A stretch of DNA of 64,000 bases, from assembly GCA_002027195.1 (NCBI GenBank), contig MWJO01000007.1:1-64000 (forward strand). Direction: 5' to 3'. Position 1 is the first letter of the stretch; every line of letters starts with the position of its first letter. Below, piece by piece: positions 8,983-16,969 of this stretch. Both the position numbers and the translations under genes were made by a program. Under the pieces are notes generated by a model. It worked only from the letters and a program-made list of their open reading frames with translations. It was not told the DNA's origin and made no database searches. The stretch comes from Streptomyces sp. GKU 895 (GTDB lineage: Bacteria > Actinomycetota > Actinomycetes > Streptomycetales > Streptomycetaceae).

Positions 8983-10202
8983 CGCACGGGCCGCGACCGG
9001 TCCGGCCGGCGCTCTCCGACATCCTGCGCCTCGGCCTGCTGGGCATCAGGACCCGTGGTCCGCGGGCCGCGTTGTCCGCCCTCGGCATCTCCATCGGCAT
9101 CGCGACGCTCGTCGTCGTGACCGCCGTGCCCGCCTCCAGCCAGCGGGCGCTGATGGACCGGTTGTCCGCGCTCGGCACGAACATGCTGCGGGTGGCGCCG
9201 CAGGCGAACAGCGATCCACCGGTGGTGCTGCCCGCCGACGCGGACGCCATGGCCGCCCGCATCGGTCCGGTGACCGGGGCGAGCGCGGTCGCCAACACGC
9301 ATACGACGGTGCTGCGTTCGGACCGCGCCGACCCGGCGGACGCCTCCGGCATCAGCGTGCTGGCCGCCCGCACGAACCTGCTCGGGGCGGTGCACGGCAC
9401 GGTCCGTTCCGGGACGTTCCTCACCTCGACGACAGCTCGCTTCCCGACCGTGGTGCTGGGCTTCCGGGCCGCGTCCCGGCTCGGCTTCGACCGGGTGGGC
9501 ACGGGGGCCGCCGAAAGGCCCGGCCAGGAGCCTGGTCAGGTCTACATCGGCGGGCGCTGGTTCACGGTCGTCGGCATCCTCGACCCGCTGCCGCTCGCGC
9601 CCGACCTCGACAGCTCCGTCCTGGTCGGCTGGAAGGCGGCCCAGGAGCGGCTCGGCTTCGACGGCCACCCGACGGTTGTCTACGTCACGGCCCGCGAGGC
9701 GCAGATCGAGGCGGTGCGTGCCGTGCTGCCGGCCACGGTCCACCCGCAACTGCCGGGCCTGGTCCAGGTCAGCCGGCCCTCGGACGCCCTGGCCGCCAAG
9801 CGCGCCACCGAACAGACGCTGTCGGTGCTGCTGCTCGGGCTGGCGGGGGTCGCCGTGCTCGTGGGTGGTGTGGGCGTGGCCAACACCATGGTCGTGTCCG
9901 TGCTGGAACGCAGGCGTGAGATCGGCCTGCGGCGGGCTTTGGGAGCCAGTCGCGGGCAGATTCGGGGGCAGTTCCTGGCGGAGTCGGTGGTGTTGTCCGC
10001 GCTGGGCGGCGGTGCCGGAACCGTGCTCGGGGCGGCGGGCGCGGCGGGGTACGCCGTGTCGCAGTCCTGGCCCGTGGTCATCCCCTCGCTCGCGTTGGTC
10101 GCGGGTGGGGCGGGGGCGGTGGTCGTCGGGATGGTGGCGGGGGTGTATCCCGCCGTCCGGGCGTCCCGGCTGTCGCCGACGGAGGCGTTGGCCGCGGTGT
10201 GA
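8964..10202 (+). CDS. ABC transporter permease (FtsX/MacB family)
   Basis: A 412-residue membrane protein. TM1 (about 35-60, ALSALGISIGIATLVVVTAV) is followed by a large MacB-type extracytoplasmic domain (about 65-275). Three C-terminal helices follow: LLLGLAGVAVLVGGVGVANTMVV, VLSALGGGAGTVLGAAGAAGYAV and LALVAGGAGAVVVGMVAGVYPAVRASRLSPTEAL. The coupling segment VLERRREIGLRRALGASRGQI and the terminal P-x-A-x-R-A-S-R-L-x-P-x-E-A-L motif are typical. It forms the transport channel with the ATPase just upstream and the adaptor protein. Confidence 0.93.
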   Translation: MTRTAAAHGPRPVRPALSDILRLGLLGIRTRGPRAALSALGISIGIATLVVVTAVPASSQRALMDRLSALGTNMLRVAPQANSDPPVVLPADADAMAARIGPVTGASAVANTHTTVLRSDRADPADASGISVLAARTNLLGAVHGTVRSGTFLTSTTARFPTVVLGFRAASRLGFDRVGTGAAERPGQEPGQVYIGGRWFTVVGILDPLPLAPDLDSSVLVGWKAAQERLGFDGHPTVVYVTAREAQIEAVRAVLPATVHPQLPGLVQVSRPSDALAAKRATEQTLSVLLLGLAGVAVLVGGVGVANTMVVSVLERRREIGLRRALGASRGQIRGQFLAESVVLSALGGGAGTVLGAAGAAGYAVSQSWPVVIPSLALVAGGAGAVVVGMVAGVYPAVRASRLSPTEALAAV

Positions 10203-10358
10203 GGTGACTCGTCGCCCGCCTGGCCCGGACGAGTTGGCTGGTCACAGGCTCGGCACCGTCGCCGGCCGCTGCGAGTCGAAATGGACAGGACAACCTTATG
10301 GGCGGCTTGAGAGTCTTCTGGTCGATCACGTTGTGATCGGAACCACGAGGAGAACATC

Positions 10359-11417
10359 ATCAACGCCATTCGTAAGACCCTGACCGCCACCGCCGTCGTC
10401 GGTGCCGTCCTCGCGGGTTCCGCTGCCTGCGGGACGGTGGAGCAGTTGTCCGCGGGCAGGAAGCTCGACCGGGCTTTTGAGGAGCTCGGCAAGGAGAAGA
10501 CGCTCTCCTTCGAGGTCGACCTGGACACCGACGCCGCGTCGCTGAAGGCGCTGGACGCCTCGTCCGACCCTGAGCCCGGTGAGGAGATACCGGACGAGGT
10601 GGCCGAGCTGCTCAGCGAGGCGAAGATCACGGTGACCGTGCAGTCGAAGAAGCCGCTTGAGAAGTCCGGTGAGAAGGACCTCGTCGGCTCGGCCATGAAG
10701 GTCAGCACTCCGGACGGCGACCTCATCGAATACCGGATGATCGGCGACTACACCTACATCCGTGCCGACATGGACGCCGTCGGCAAGACGATGGGTGCCC
10801 CTCTGCCGAACGCTGACGATCTGCCCCCGGAGGCCGGGGCGATGAAGGACGTCCTCAAGGGCAAGTGGGTCAAGTTCAACACCGAGGAGATGAACAAGGC
10901 CGCCGCCGAGGGCGAGGACGCCGGGGACGGTCCCGCGCCGTCCCTCGACGCCAAGGCGCAGAAGAAGCTCATGAAGGCCCTGCGTAAGGTCATCGCGCGC
11001 GAGGTGACGTTCAAGACCGCCGGTGGCGAGGACGGCACCGAGCACGTCATCGCCACGGCTCCCTTCCGCACGTTGCTCACCGAGCTTCTCGGTGAGGTCC
11101 GGCCGCTGGCGAAGGGGCTTCCGCTGCCCACGGCCAAGGAGCTGAAGGACGCTCCCAACGCCAAGGTGAAGGCGGACTTCACGCTCAAGAACGGCGAGCT
11201 GACCCAGGTGGACATCGACCTCGCCAAGCTGGCCGAGAACGCCAAGGTGAAGAAGCTCGGCCTCACGCTGCGGATGCGCGAGGGCACCCTGCCCGGTGCT
11301 CCGGCCGGTGCCACGACGCTCGACCTGCCCGAGCTCATGAACGGTTTCCTCGGCGGGGTGGCGATGAGCGATGCCGAGTTCGAGACGAGTGGTCTCGAGG
11401 ACGTCCCGCAGGACTAG
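10359..11417 (+). CDS. LppX/LprG-like lipoprotein with a non-standard ATC start
   Basis: A secreted lipoprotein of about 352 residues. The reading frame closes upstream at TGA 10308 and holds no ATG, GTG or TTG before GTG 10437, which would remove the signal peptide. A good signal sequence (NAIRKTLTATAVVGAVLAGS, then AAC) is encoded from ATC 10359, six bases after GAGGAG (10347-10352). The true start is therefore probably this ATC, or an ATG altered by one base. The mature part is rich in Lys and Asp, with YTYIRADMDAVG and KVKADFTLKNGELTQVDIDLAKL. This resembles actinobacterial lipoproteins that carry lipids at the membrane. Ligand unknown. Confidence 0.7.
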   Translation: MNAIRKTLTATAVVGAVLAGSAACGTVEQLSAGRKLDRAFEELGKEKTLSFEVDLDTDAASLKALDASSDPEPGEEIPDEVAELLSEAKITVTVQSKKPLEKSGEKDLVGSAMKVSTPDGDLIEYRMIGDYTYIRADMDAVGKTMGAPLPNADDLPPEAGAMKDVLKGKWVKFNTEEMNKAAAEGEDAGDGPAPSLDAKAQKKLMKALRKVIAREVTFKTAGGEDGTEHVIATAPFRTLLTELLGEVRPLAKGLPLPTAKELKDAPNAKVKADFTLKNGELTQVDIDLAKLAENAKVKKLGLTLRMREGTLPGAPAGATTLDLPELMNGFLGGVAMSDAEFETSGLEDVPQD

Positions 11418-11530
11418 TTCTCCCTGGAGGACGGTGTGTGATCCGGTGCCGGTCACCTCGCCGGTGCCGCGCCGGATCAACTTCCCCAGTGGGGGGAGAG
11501 CCAACGACCTGGGCAGTTAGGGTCGGCGGC

Positions 11531-12178
11531 ATGCGTCTTGCTCTCTTCGACCTGGACGGCACCCTGGTCGACCGTCGTGCCGCGTTCGCGGATGCCATAG
11601 CCGAACTCGTTCACGACCATGCCTACGGGCCGGAGATCGAGAGCTGGCTGCGCACCGAGCTGGCCGACACCGCCGATCGCGGCGACTTCGAGCGGCTGCG
11701 GGACACGTTCCAGGTCAGGGAGTCGGCCGAGCATCTGTGGCGGGTGTACGTCGACCGCATGGCGTCCGCCGTGCACTGCCGGCCCGTCGTGCTGGACAGT
11801 CTGGCGCGGCTGAAGGACGTCGGCTGGAGCATCGGCGTCGCGACCAACGGGGCCAGTGACATCCAGCGCGCCAAGGTCCGGGCCACCGGGCTCGCCGATC
11901 TGATCGACGGGATCGCCGCGTCCGGTGACATCGACGTGCGCAAGCCCGACGCACGGCTCTTCGAGCTCGCCGCCGCCCGGTGCGGCACGCAGTTGACGCC
12001 CGGGGACTGGATGACCGGGGACAACCCCGAGTCCGACATCGCCGGTGGCGCGGCGGCGGGGCTGCGCACGATCTGGGTGCGGGGCCGGGTCTGGCCCGAG
12101 GGGCTCAGGGTTCCGCATCACACGGCTGACGATGTCGTCGATGCCGTGGACTATCTGCTGGCCAACTCCACGGCGTAA
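11531..12178 (+). CDS. HAD-family hydrolase
   Basis: A 215-residue haloacid-dehalogenase-like phosphatase. Motif I is FDLDGTLVD with nucleophile Asp near residue 7, motif II VATNGAS, motif III Lys in DVRKPDARLFELA, and motif IV GDNPESDIAGG. A helical cap lies between motifs I and II. Such enzymes usually dephosphorylate small metabolites; the substrate cannot be read from sequence. It appears to be a single transcription unit between the lipoprotein and the glucarate cluster. Confidence 0.93.
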   Translation: MRLALFDLDGTLVDRRAAFADAIAELVHDHAYGPEIESWLRTELADTADRGDFERLRDTFQVRESAEHLWRVYVDRMASAVHCRPVVLDSLARLKDVGWSIGVATNGASDIQRAKVRATGLADLIDGIAASGDIDVRKPDARLFELAAARCGTQLTPGDWMTGDNPESDIAGGAAAGLRTIWVRGRVWPEGLRVPHHTADDVVDAVDYLLANSTA

Positions 12179-12336
12179 CGCGGCTGCCATCGGCGGTATC
12201 AACACCAAGGTCGGTCACCTGACAGCAGGGCGGACCTGCGCCGCGTGACCGTACGACGCCCAGCCGTGGGCGATATCGGTATTCGGGTGGCCTCCTGCCA
12301 TTGACCAAGCACAGTCATCACCCTAACCTCCATCCT

Positions 12337-12361
12337 CATATGTAGATAGAGTCCATATGTA
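12337..12361. promoter_or_regulatory. CATATGTA direct repeat before the glucarate operon
   Basis: CATATGTA occurs at 12337-12344 and 12354-12361, a 17-bp period. The pair lies in an unusually AT-rich stretch 13-37 bp before the kdgD start. Such paired sites commonly bind a GntR- or IclR-type repressor of sugar-acid genes. No such regulator is encoded nearby. Confidence 0.45.
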
Positions 12362-12373
12362 TGGAGAGAGTTC

Positions 12374-13320
12374 ATGGGACTGAACAAGACGGCTCAAGAC
12401 GCTGCTCGGCGGCTGCGGGACGGCATGGCACGCGGTGTGCTGTCCTTCCCGCTGACCAGCTTCGCTGCGGACGGCAGCCTCGATCTGGACGCCTACCGCA
12501 CCTATCTGGCAGGGCAGCTGGCCACCGAACCCGGCGCGGTGTTCCCCGCCTGCGGCACGGGTGAGTTCAGCGGGCTGGACGAGGACGAGTACCGCCTGGT
12601 CGTCGCGGCGGCCGTGGAGGTGGCCGGCGGGCGGATACCCGTCGTCGCCGGGATCGGGTACGGCTGGGCCCAGGCCCTGCGCTTCGCCCGCATCGCGGAG
12701 GAGGCGGGCGCGGACGCCGCCCTCGTACTCCCCCATTACCTGGTGAAGGCCCCGCAGGAGGGCCTGGTCGAGCAGGTGCGTCGGATCGCCGCGGGTACCG
12801 ACATCCCGCTCATCGTCTACCAGCGCGACCATGTCGCCTTCAGCGTCGAGAGCCTGTGCCGCCTCGCCGAACTGCCCACGGTCATCGGCCTCAAGGACGG
12901 CCACAGCGACCTGGACCGGCTCCAGCGCCTCACCCTGGCCGCCCCCGACCACCTGCTCTTCTTCAACGGCGCCGCCACCGCGGAGATCCAGGCCCGCGCC
13001 TATGCCACCGTCGGCGTGCCCGCGTACTCCTCGGCCGTGCATGCCTTCGCGCCCGAGATCGCCGACGCCTTCTTCGCCGCCTTGAACAGCGGTGACGACA
13101 GCACTGTCGACCGGCTGCTGCGTGACTTCTACGTCCCCCTGGTCGAGCTGCGGGACCGGGTGCCGGGGTACGCGGTCTCGCTCGTCAAGGCCGCGGCGCG
13201 GCTGCGCGGCAAGCCGGTCGTCCGGTCCGCGCACCGCTCACCGACCCGGGCCCGCAGGACCTCGCCGAGCTCGAGAAGCTCCTGGAGACGGGGCTGGAGC
13301 TGGTCGGCGCGACGCGCTGA
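12374..13320 (+). CDS. kdgD: 5-dehydro-4-deoxyglucarate dehydratase, frameshifted near its C-terminus
   Basis: A class I aldolase-fold enzyme converting 5-dehydro-4-deoxyglucarate to 2,5-dioxopentanoate with loss of water and CO2. The DapA-like barrel shows SFPLTSFAADG at the start, FPACGTGEFSGL in the substrate loop, a catalytic Tyr in VYQRDHV and the Schiff-base Lys in VIGLKDGH. Frame is lost near 13220. The expected tail (RAPLTDPGPQDLAELEKLLE and on to TGA 13318-13320) is encoded in frame 1, and one missing G in GGTCGTCC would explain this. Uncorrected, the original frame reads on past the start of the permease gene to 13999. GGAGAG precedes ATG 12374. It opens an operon with the permease and glucarate dehydratase. 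Confidence 0.88.
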
Positions 13321-13361
13321 GACACGTCCCAACTGCGCACAGTTCAAAGGGGAACTGACCC

Positions 13362-14702
13362 ATGCCTCTCGTCGTCGTCGGAATCAGCGTGCTGGTCCTG
13401 CTGTTCCTCATGACCAGGCTCAAGCTCAACGGCCTCATCGCCCTCCTCCTCGTGGCCGTCGGCGTCGCGCTGGTGCAGGGGATTCCGGCCGCGGAGATCG
13501 GAGACACCCTCGGCGAGGGTGTCGGCAGCCAGATCGGCGACACCCTGCTCGTCGTCGGACTCGGTGCCATGCTCGGCCGCGTCATGGGCGACTCCGGCGC
13601 CGCGCAACGCATAGCCGGCCGGCTCGTCGACGCCTTCGGCCCGCGGCACGTCCAGATCGCCATGGTCATCACCGCCATGCTGATCGGCGTGACGATGTTC
13701 TACGAGGTCGCGTTCGTCATCATCGTGCCGGTCGCCTTCACCATCGTCCGCGTCACTCGCAAGAACCTGCTGTGGGTGGGCCTTCCGATGTCGATCGCCC
13801 TGTCCACGATGCACAGCTTCCTGCCGCCGCACCCCGGGCCCACCGCCGTCGCCGCCACCTTCCACGCCTCCGTGGGCCACACCCTGCTCTACGGCCTGTT
13901 CTTCGCCGTCCCCATCGGCGCGGCCATCGCTCTGGTGTGGCCGCGGCTGCCGTTCGTGCGGCGGATGGACCCGTCCATCCCCCAAGGGCTCGTCACTGAG
14001 CGGGTGTTCGAGGAGGACGAGCTGCCGGGCATGGGCTGGTCCCTGTTCGTCGCACTGGTCCCGATCGTGCTGATCGCGGGGGCCGCCGTGGCCGACATGG
14101 CGGTGGACGACGACAAGAACCGGGTCCTGCACGCCGTCGAGTTCATCGGCTCGGCCCCGGTCGCCCTGCTGCTGACGCTGTGCCTGGCCATCTGGGCGTT
14201 CGGTCCGCGCATCGGCCGCAGCCTGGACGAGGTCAGCGCCTCCTGTGTCTCGGCCGCCAAGTCGATGGCGATGATCCTGCTGGTCATCGGTGCCGGCGGC
14301 GCCTACAAGCAGGTCCTCGTCGACGGCGGGATCGCCGACTACATCAAGGACTTCACCGAGGGCTGGGACATCTCCCCGATCATCCTGGCCTGGCTCATCG
14401 CCGCGATCCTGCGCGTCGCGCTCGGCTCGGCGACGGTCGCCGTCGTCACGGCGGCCGGTGTGGTGGCGCCGCTCGTCGCGGGCAGCGGGGTCCACCCCGA
14501 GCTGATGGTGCTGGCCGTCTCCTGCGGCTCCATCGCCTTCAGCCACGTCAACGACCCGGGCTTCTGGATGTTCAAGGAGTACTTCAACCTGTCGGTCCTC
14601 GACGCGATCAAGACGCGTACGACCTACACGACCGTCCTGGCGGTCCTCGGCCTGGGCGGCGTACTCGCCGTCGAACGCGTCCTGGACGCCCTCAGCATCT
14701 GA
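13362..14702 (+). CDS. GntP-family sugar-acid:H+ symporter
   Basis: A 446-residue membrane permease with about 12-14 hydrophobic helices. Family markers include GDTLLVVGLGAMLGRVMGDSGAAQRIA, the FYEVAFVIIVPVAF segment, SFLPPHPGPTAVA and the closing FSHVNDPGFWMFKEYF. GntP transporters import gluconate and related aldonic or aldaric acids. Position between the dehydratase genes suggests glucarate or galactarate. GGGGA precedes the ATG. Confidence 0.93.
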   Translation: MPLVVVGISVLVLLFLMTRLKLNGLIALLLVAVGVALVQGIPAAEIGDTLGEGVGSQIGDTLLVVGLGAMLGRVMGDSGAAQRIAGRLVDAFGPRHVQIAMVITAMLIGVTMFYEVAFVIIVPVAFTIVRVTRKNLLWVGLPMSIALSTMHSFLPPHPGPTAVAATFHASVGHTLLYGLFFAVPIGAAIALVWPRLPFVRRMDPSIPQGLVTERVFEEDELPGMGWSLFVALVPIVLIAGAAVADMAVDDDKNRVLHAVEFIGSAPVALLLTLCLAIWAFGPRIGRSLDEVSASCVSAAKSMAMILLVIGAGGAYKQVLVDGGIADYIKDFTEGWDISPIILAWLIAAILRVALGSATVAVVTAAGVVAPLVAGSGVHPELMVLAVSCGSIAFSHVNDPGFWMFKEYFNLSVLDAIKTRTTYTTVLAVLGLGGVLAVERVLDALSI

Positions 14703-14733
14703 CCTGCCCCCTCTTGAGCCATAAGGACTTCCG

Positions 14734-16071
14734 ATGACCAGCCGCACCCAGCCCACCGTCACCGCGTTCGCCGTCTATCCCGTCGCGGGCCGCGACTCGA
14801 TGGAACTGAACCTCTCCGGCGCCCACGGCCCGTACTTCACCCGCAATGTGGTGGTGCTGACCGACTCCGAGGGCCGCACGGGGCTGGGCGAGGTGCCCGG
14901 TGGCGAGAAGATCACGCAGACGCTGCGGGACGCCGAGTCGCTGGTCGTCGGCGCACGCGTCGGTGACTACAAGCGGGTCCTGCGGGAGATCGGGGACCGG
15001 TTCGGAGACCGCGACTCCGGCGGCCGCGGCCTGCAGACCTTCGACCTGCGCACCACCGTCCACGCGGTCACGGCCGTCGAGTCCGCGCTCCTGGACCTGC
15101 TCGGCCAGCACCTCGACGTCCCCGTCGCGGCCCTGCTCGGCGACGGGCAACAGCGCGAGTCCGTACGGGTCCTCGGCTACCTCTTCTACGTCGGTGACCC
15201 CGACCGCACCGATCTGGAATACGTCCGCGAACCCGACGCCGAAGTGGCGTGGCATCGCATCCGGCACGAGGAGGCCCTCACCCCCGAGGCGATCGTCCGC
15301 CAGGCCGAGGCGGCCTACGAGCACTACGGCTTCCGGGACTTCAAGCTGAAGGGCGGGGTGCTGGAGGGCGCGGAGGAGGTCAAGGCGATCCGGCGGCTGA
15401 AGGACCGCTTCCCCGACGCACGGATCACCCTGGACCCCAACGGGGCGTGGTCCCTGCGCGAGGCGGTCGAGCTGTGTGCACCGCTCGTGGGCACGCTCGC
15501 CTACGCCGAGGACCCGTGCGGCGCGGAGGACGGCTACTCGGGCCGGGAGATCCTCGCGGAGTTCCGCCGGGCCACCGGGCTGCCCACGGCCACCAACATG
15601 ATCGCCACCGACTGGCGGCAGATGACCCACGCCCTGGCGCTGCAGTCGGTGTCCATCCCGCTCGCCGACCCGCACTTCTGGACCATGCAGGGCTCGGTGC
15701 GGGTGGCGCAGTTGTGCAACGCGATGGGGCTGACCTGGGGTTGCCACTCCAACAACCACTTCGACATCAGCCTGGCCATGGTTACGCACTGCGGTGCGGC
15801 GGCACCCGGCGAGTACAACGCGCTGGACACACACTGGATCTGGCAGGAGGGCCTGGAACGCCTCACGGTCGCCCCGCCGCGCATCGTCGACGGTGAGATC
15901 GCGATTCCCCGGGCGCCGGGCCTCGGCGTCCAACTCGACACGGACCGGCTGCTCGCCGCGCACGAGCTGTACCGGGAGAAGGCCCTCGGCGCCCGGGACG
16001 ACGCGGTCGGCATGCGCTACCTCGTCCCCGACTGGACCTTCGACAGCAAGCGGCCGTGCCTGGTGCGCTGA
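14734..16071 (+). CDS. gudD: glucarate dehydratase
   Basis: A 445-residue enolase-superfamily enzyme that dehydrates D-glucarate (and usually L-idarate) to 5-dehydro-4-deoxyglucarate. Visible active-site elements are the Lys-x-Lys motif in DFKLKGG, metal ligands in [13 protein letters not shown] and ATNMIATDW, the catalytic His in [13 protein letters not shown], and [12 protein letters not shown]. Length matches the family (about 440-450). AAGGA precedes ATG 14734. It supplies the substrate of the upstream dehydratase, so import, dehydration and decarboxylating dehydration lie in one operon. Confidence 0.95.
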   Translation: MTSRTQPTVTAFAVYPVAGRDSMELNLSGAHGPYFTRNVVVLTDSEGRTGLGEVPGGEKITQTLRDAESLVVGARVGDYKRVLREIGDRFGDRDSGGRGLQTFDLRTTVHAVTAVESALLDLLGQHLDVPVAALLGDGQQRESVRVLGYLFYVGDPDRTDLEYVREPDAEVAWHRIRHEEALTPEAIVRQAEAAYEHYGFRDFKLKGGVLEGAEEVKAIRRLKDRFPDARITLDPNGAWSLREAVELCAPLVGTLAYAEDPCGAEDGYSGREILAEFRRATGLPTATNMIATDWRQMTHALALQSVSIPLADPHFWTMQGSVRVAQLCNAMGLTWGCHSNNHFDISLAMVTHCGAAAPGEYNALDTHWIWQEGLERLTVAPPRIVDGEIAIPRAPGLGVQLDTDRLLAAHELYREKALGARDDAVGMRYLVPDWTFDSKRPCLVR

Positions 16072-16101
16072 CCAGGTGTGCGCCGTGGCTGTCGTCGCCT
16101 C

Positions 16102-16482
16102 TCAGGGGGTGGCCGTCGGCCAGGTGCGCAGTTGGGCGGTGATTCGCGCCGTGGTGCAGGCGGGGTCGCGGAGCAGGTCGCGCAGGGCGATGGCGTCGTC
16201 GCGGGTGGGCTTGAGGGGGATGCCGGAGGCCTCCAGGTACATGACGCCGGTGGCGGCGGCGACGGCCATGTTGGAGCGCTCGAGCCAGCGGCAGCGGCCG
16301 AGGATGTGGACGAGGGCGGCGGCGCGGGCGTAGGGGCCGTCATAGACCGGATGGTCGAGGAGTTCGGCGCGGTGGGCGGCGACGGCGGCGACCGGGATGC
16401 CGTAGTCGTCGGGGGCGGGGTCGCGGGCACCGGCGATCTCGGCGACCTGCAGGATCCAGGGGACGTCGATGTGGAGATCCAT
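16102..16482 (-). CDS. Fic/Doc-like toxin component, degenerate active site
   Basis: A 126-residue helical protein resembling Doc-type toxins (HPVYDGPYARAAALVHILGR and the helix AVAAATGVMYLEASGI). The classical His-x-Phe-x-(D/N)-x-N-(K/G)-R motif is not intact. The aligned segment reads RWLERSNMA, so the catalytic His and the terminal Lys-Arg are absent. Its ATG (16482-16480) shares one base with the antitoxin stop (TGATG), so the two are translationally coupled. Family membership comes from resemblance and context; whether it modifies a target is uncertain. Confidence 0.65.
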   Translation of the reverse strand: MDLHIDVPWILQVAEIAGARDPAPDDYGIPVAAVAAHRAELLDHPVYDGPYARAAALVHILGRCRWLERSNMAVAAATGVMYLEASGIPLKPTRDDAIALRDLLRDPACTTARITAQLRTWPTATP

Positions 16483-16721
16483 CAGGCGGCGTGGGCTCCC
16501 GGGGCGGCGCGGTCGGCGTCCTCGGCCTCGTCGAAGAGGGCCTGGTGTTCGTCGAGGAAGCGGCGGGCGGCGTCCAGGCCGCGGGCGCGCAGGCCGTCGG
16601 TGTCCTCTCGGACGAGCGCGGCGATGTAGTCGCCGACGCTCAGACCACGGTCCTTGGCGCGGGCCTTGGCGAGTTCGGCGACCTCGTCGTCGACGCGGGC
16701 GCCCAGTTGTGTCTTGGCCAT
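16482..16721 (-). CDS. antitoxin of the Fic/Doc-like pair, probable ribbon-helix-helix protein
   Basis: A 79-residue protein, first gene of the pair. The N-terminus MAKTQLGARVDDEVAELAKARAKDRG followed by LSVGDYIAALV fits a beta strand plus two helices of a ribbon-helix-helix DNA-binding domain. The acidic C-terminal helix (ARRFLDEHQALFDEAEDAD) would be the toxin-neutralising part. The ATG at 16721-16719 lies 10 bp from a perfect palindrome, as expected for an autorepressed operon. Confidence 0.7.
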   Translation of the reverse strand: MAKTQLGARVDDEVAELAKARAKDRGLSVGDYIAALVREDTDGLRARGLDAARRFLDEHQALFDEAEDADRAAPGAHAA

Positions 16722-16731
16722 ACAGGCATGA

Positions 16732-16743
16732 TAACAGCTGTTA
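16732..16743. promoter_or_regulatory. palindromic operator of the toxin-antitoxin operon
   Basis: TAACAGCTGTTA is a perfect 12-bp palindrome 10 bp upstream of the antitoxin start, in an AT-richer patch. Position and symmetry fit a ribbon-helix-helix autorepressor. Confidence 0.6.
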
Positions 16744-16776
16744 CCACCCCTGGGAGTGGGATTGTGTCGCGGCCCC

Positions 16777-16937
16777 GGTCGCTTCGGTCGCTGCGATCGC
16801 TGCGGCGGGGCACCCTTCGCCAACGGGGTGATGTCGATGCGGCCCTCGTCACGGACCACGTGCGTGGGGACGTCCTTGCCGCGGGAGTTGAGGAGTTGCA
16901 GCCCCACGTATCCCTCGGTCCGGACGCTCTTGTGGGT
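16777..16937 (-). pseudogene. coding remnant next to the antitoxin, with iteron-like DNA
   Basis: On the minus strand, 16937 down to about 16810 reads like a true protein piece (RTEGYVGLQLLNSRGKD, VPTHVVRDEGRIDITPLAKG) without a start and after an in-frame TAG. It is probably the remnant of a deleted gene. Its end overlaps a repeat of GTCGCT-type units on the plus strand (16777-16804), close in sequence to the iterons at 57.4-58.2 kb. Confidence 0.35.
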
Positions 16938-16969
16938 CTAGGAGGTGCCAAGGGATTCCCGTACGAGGG

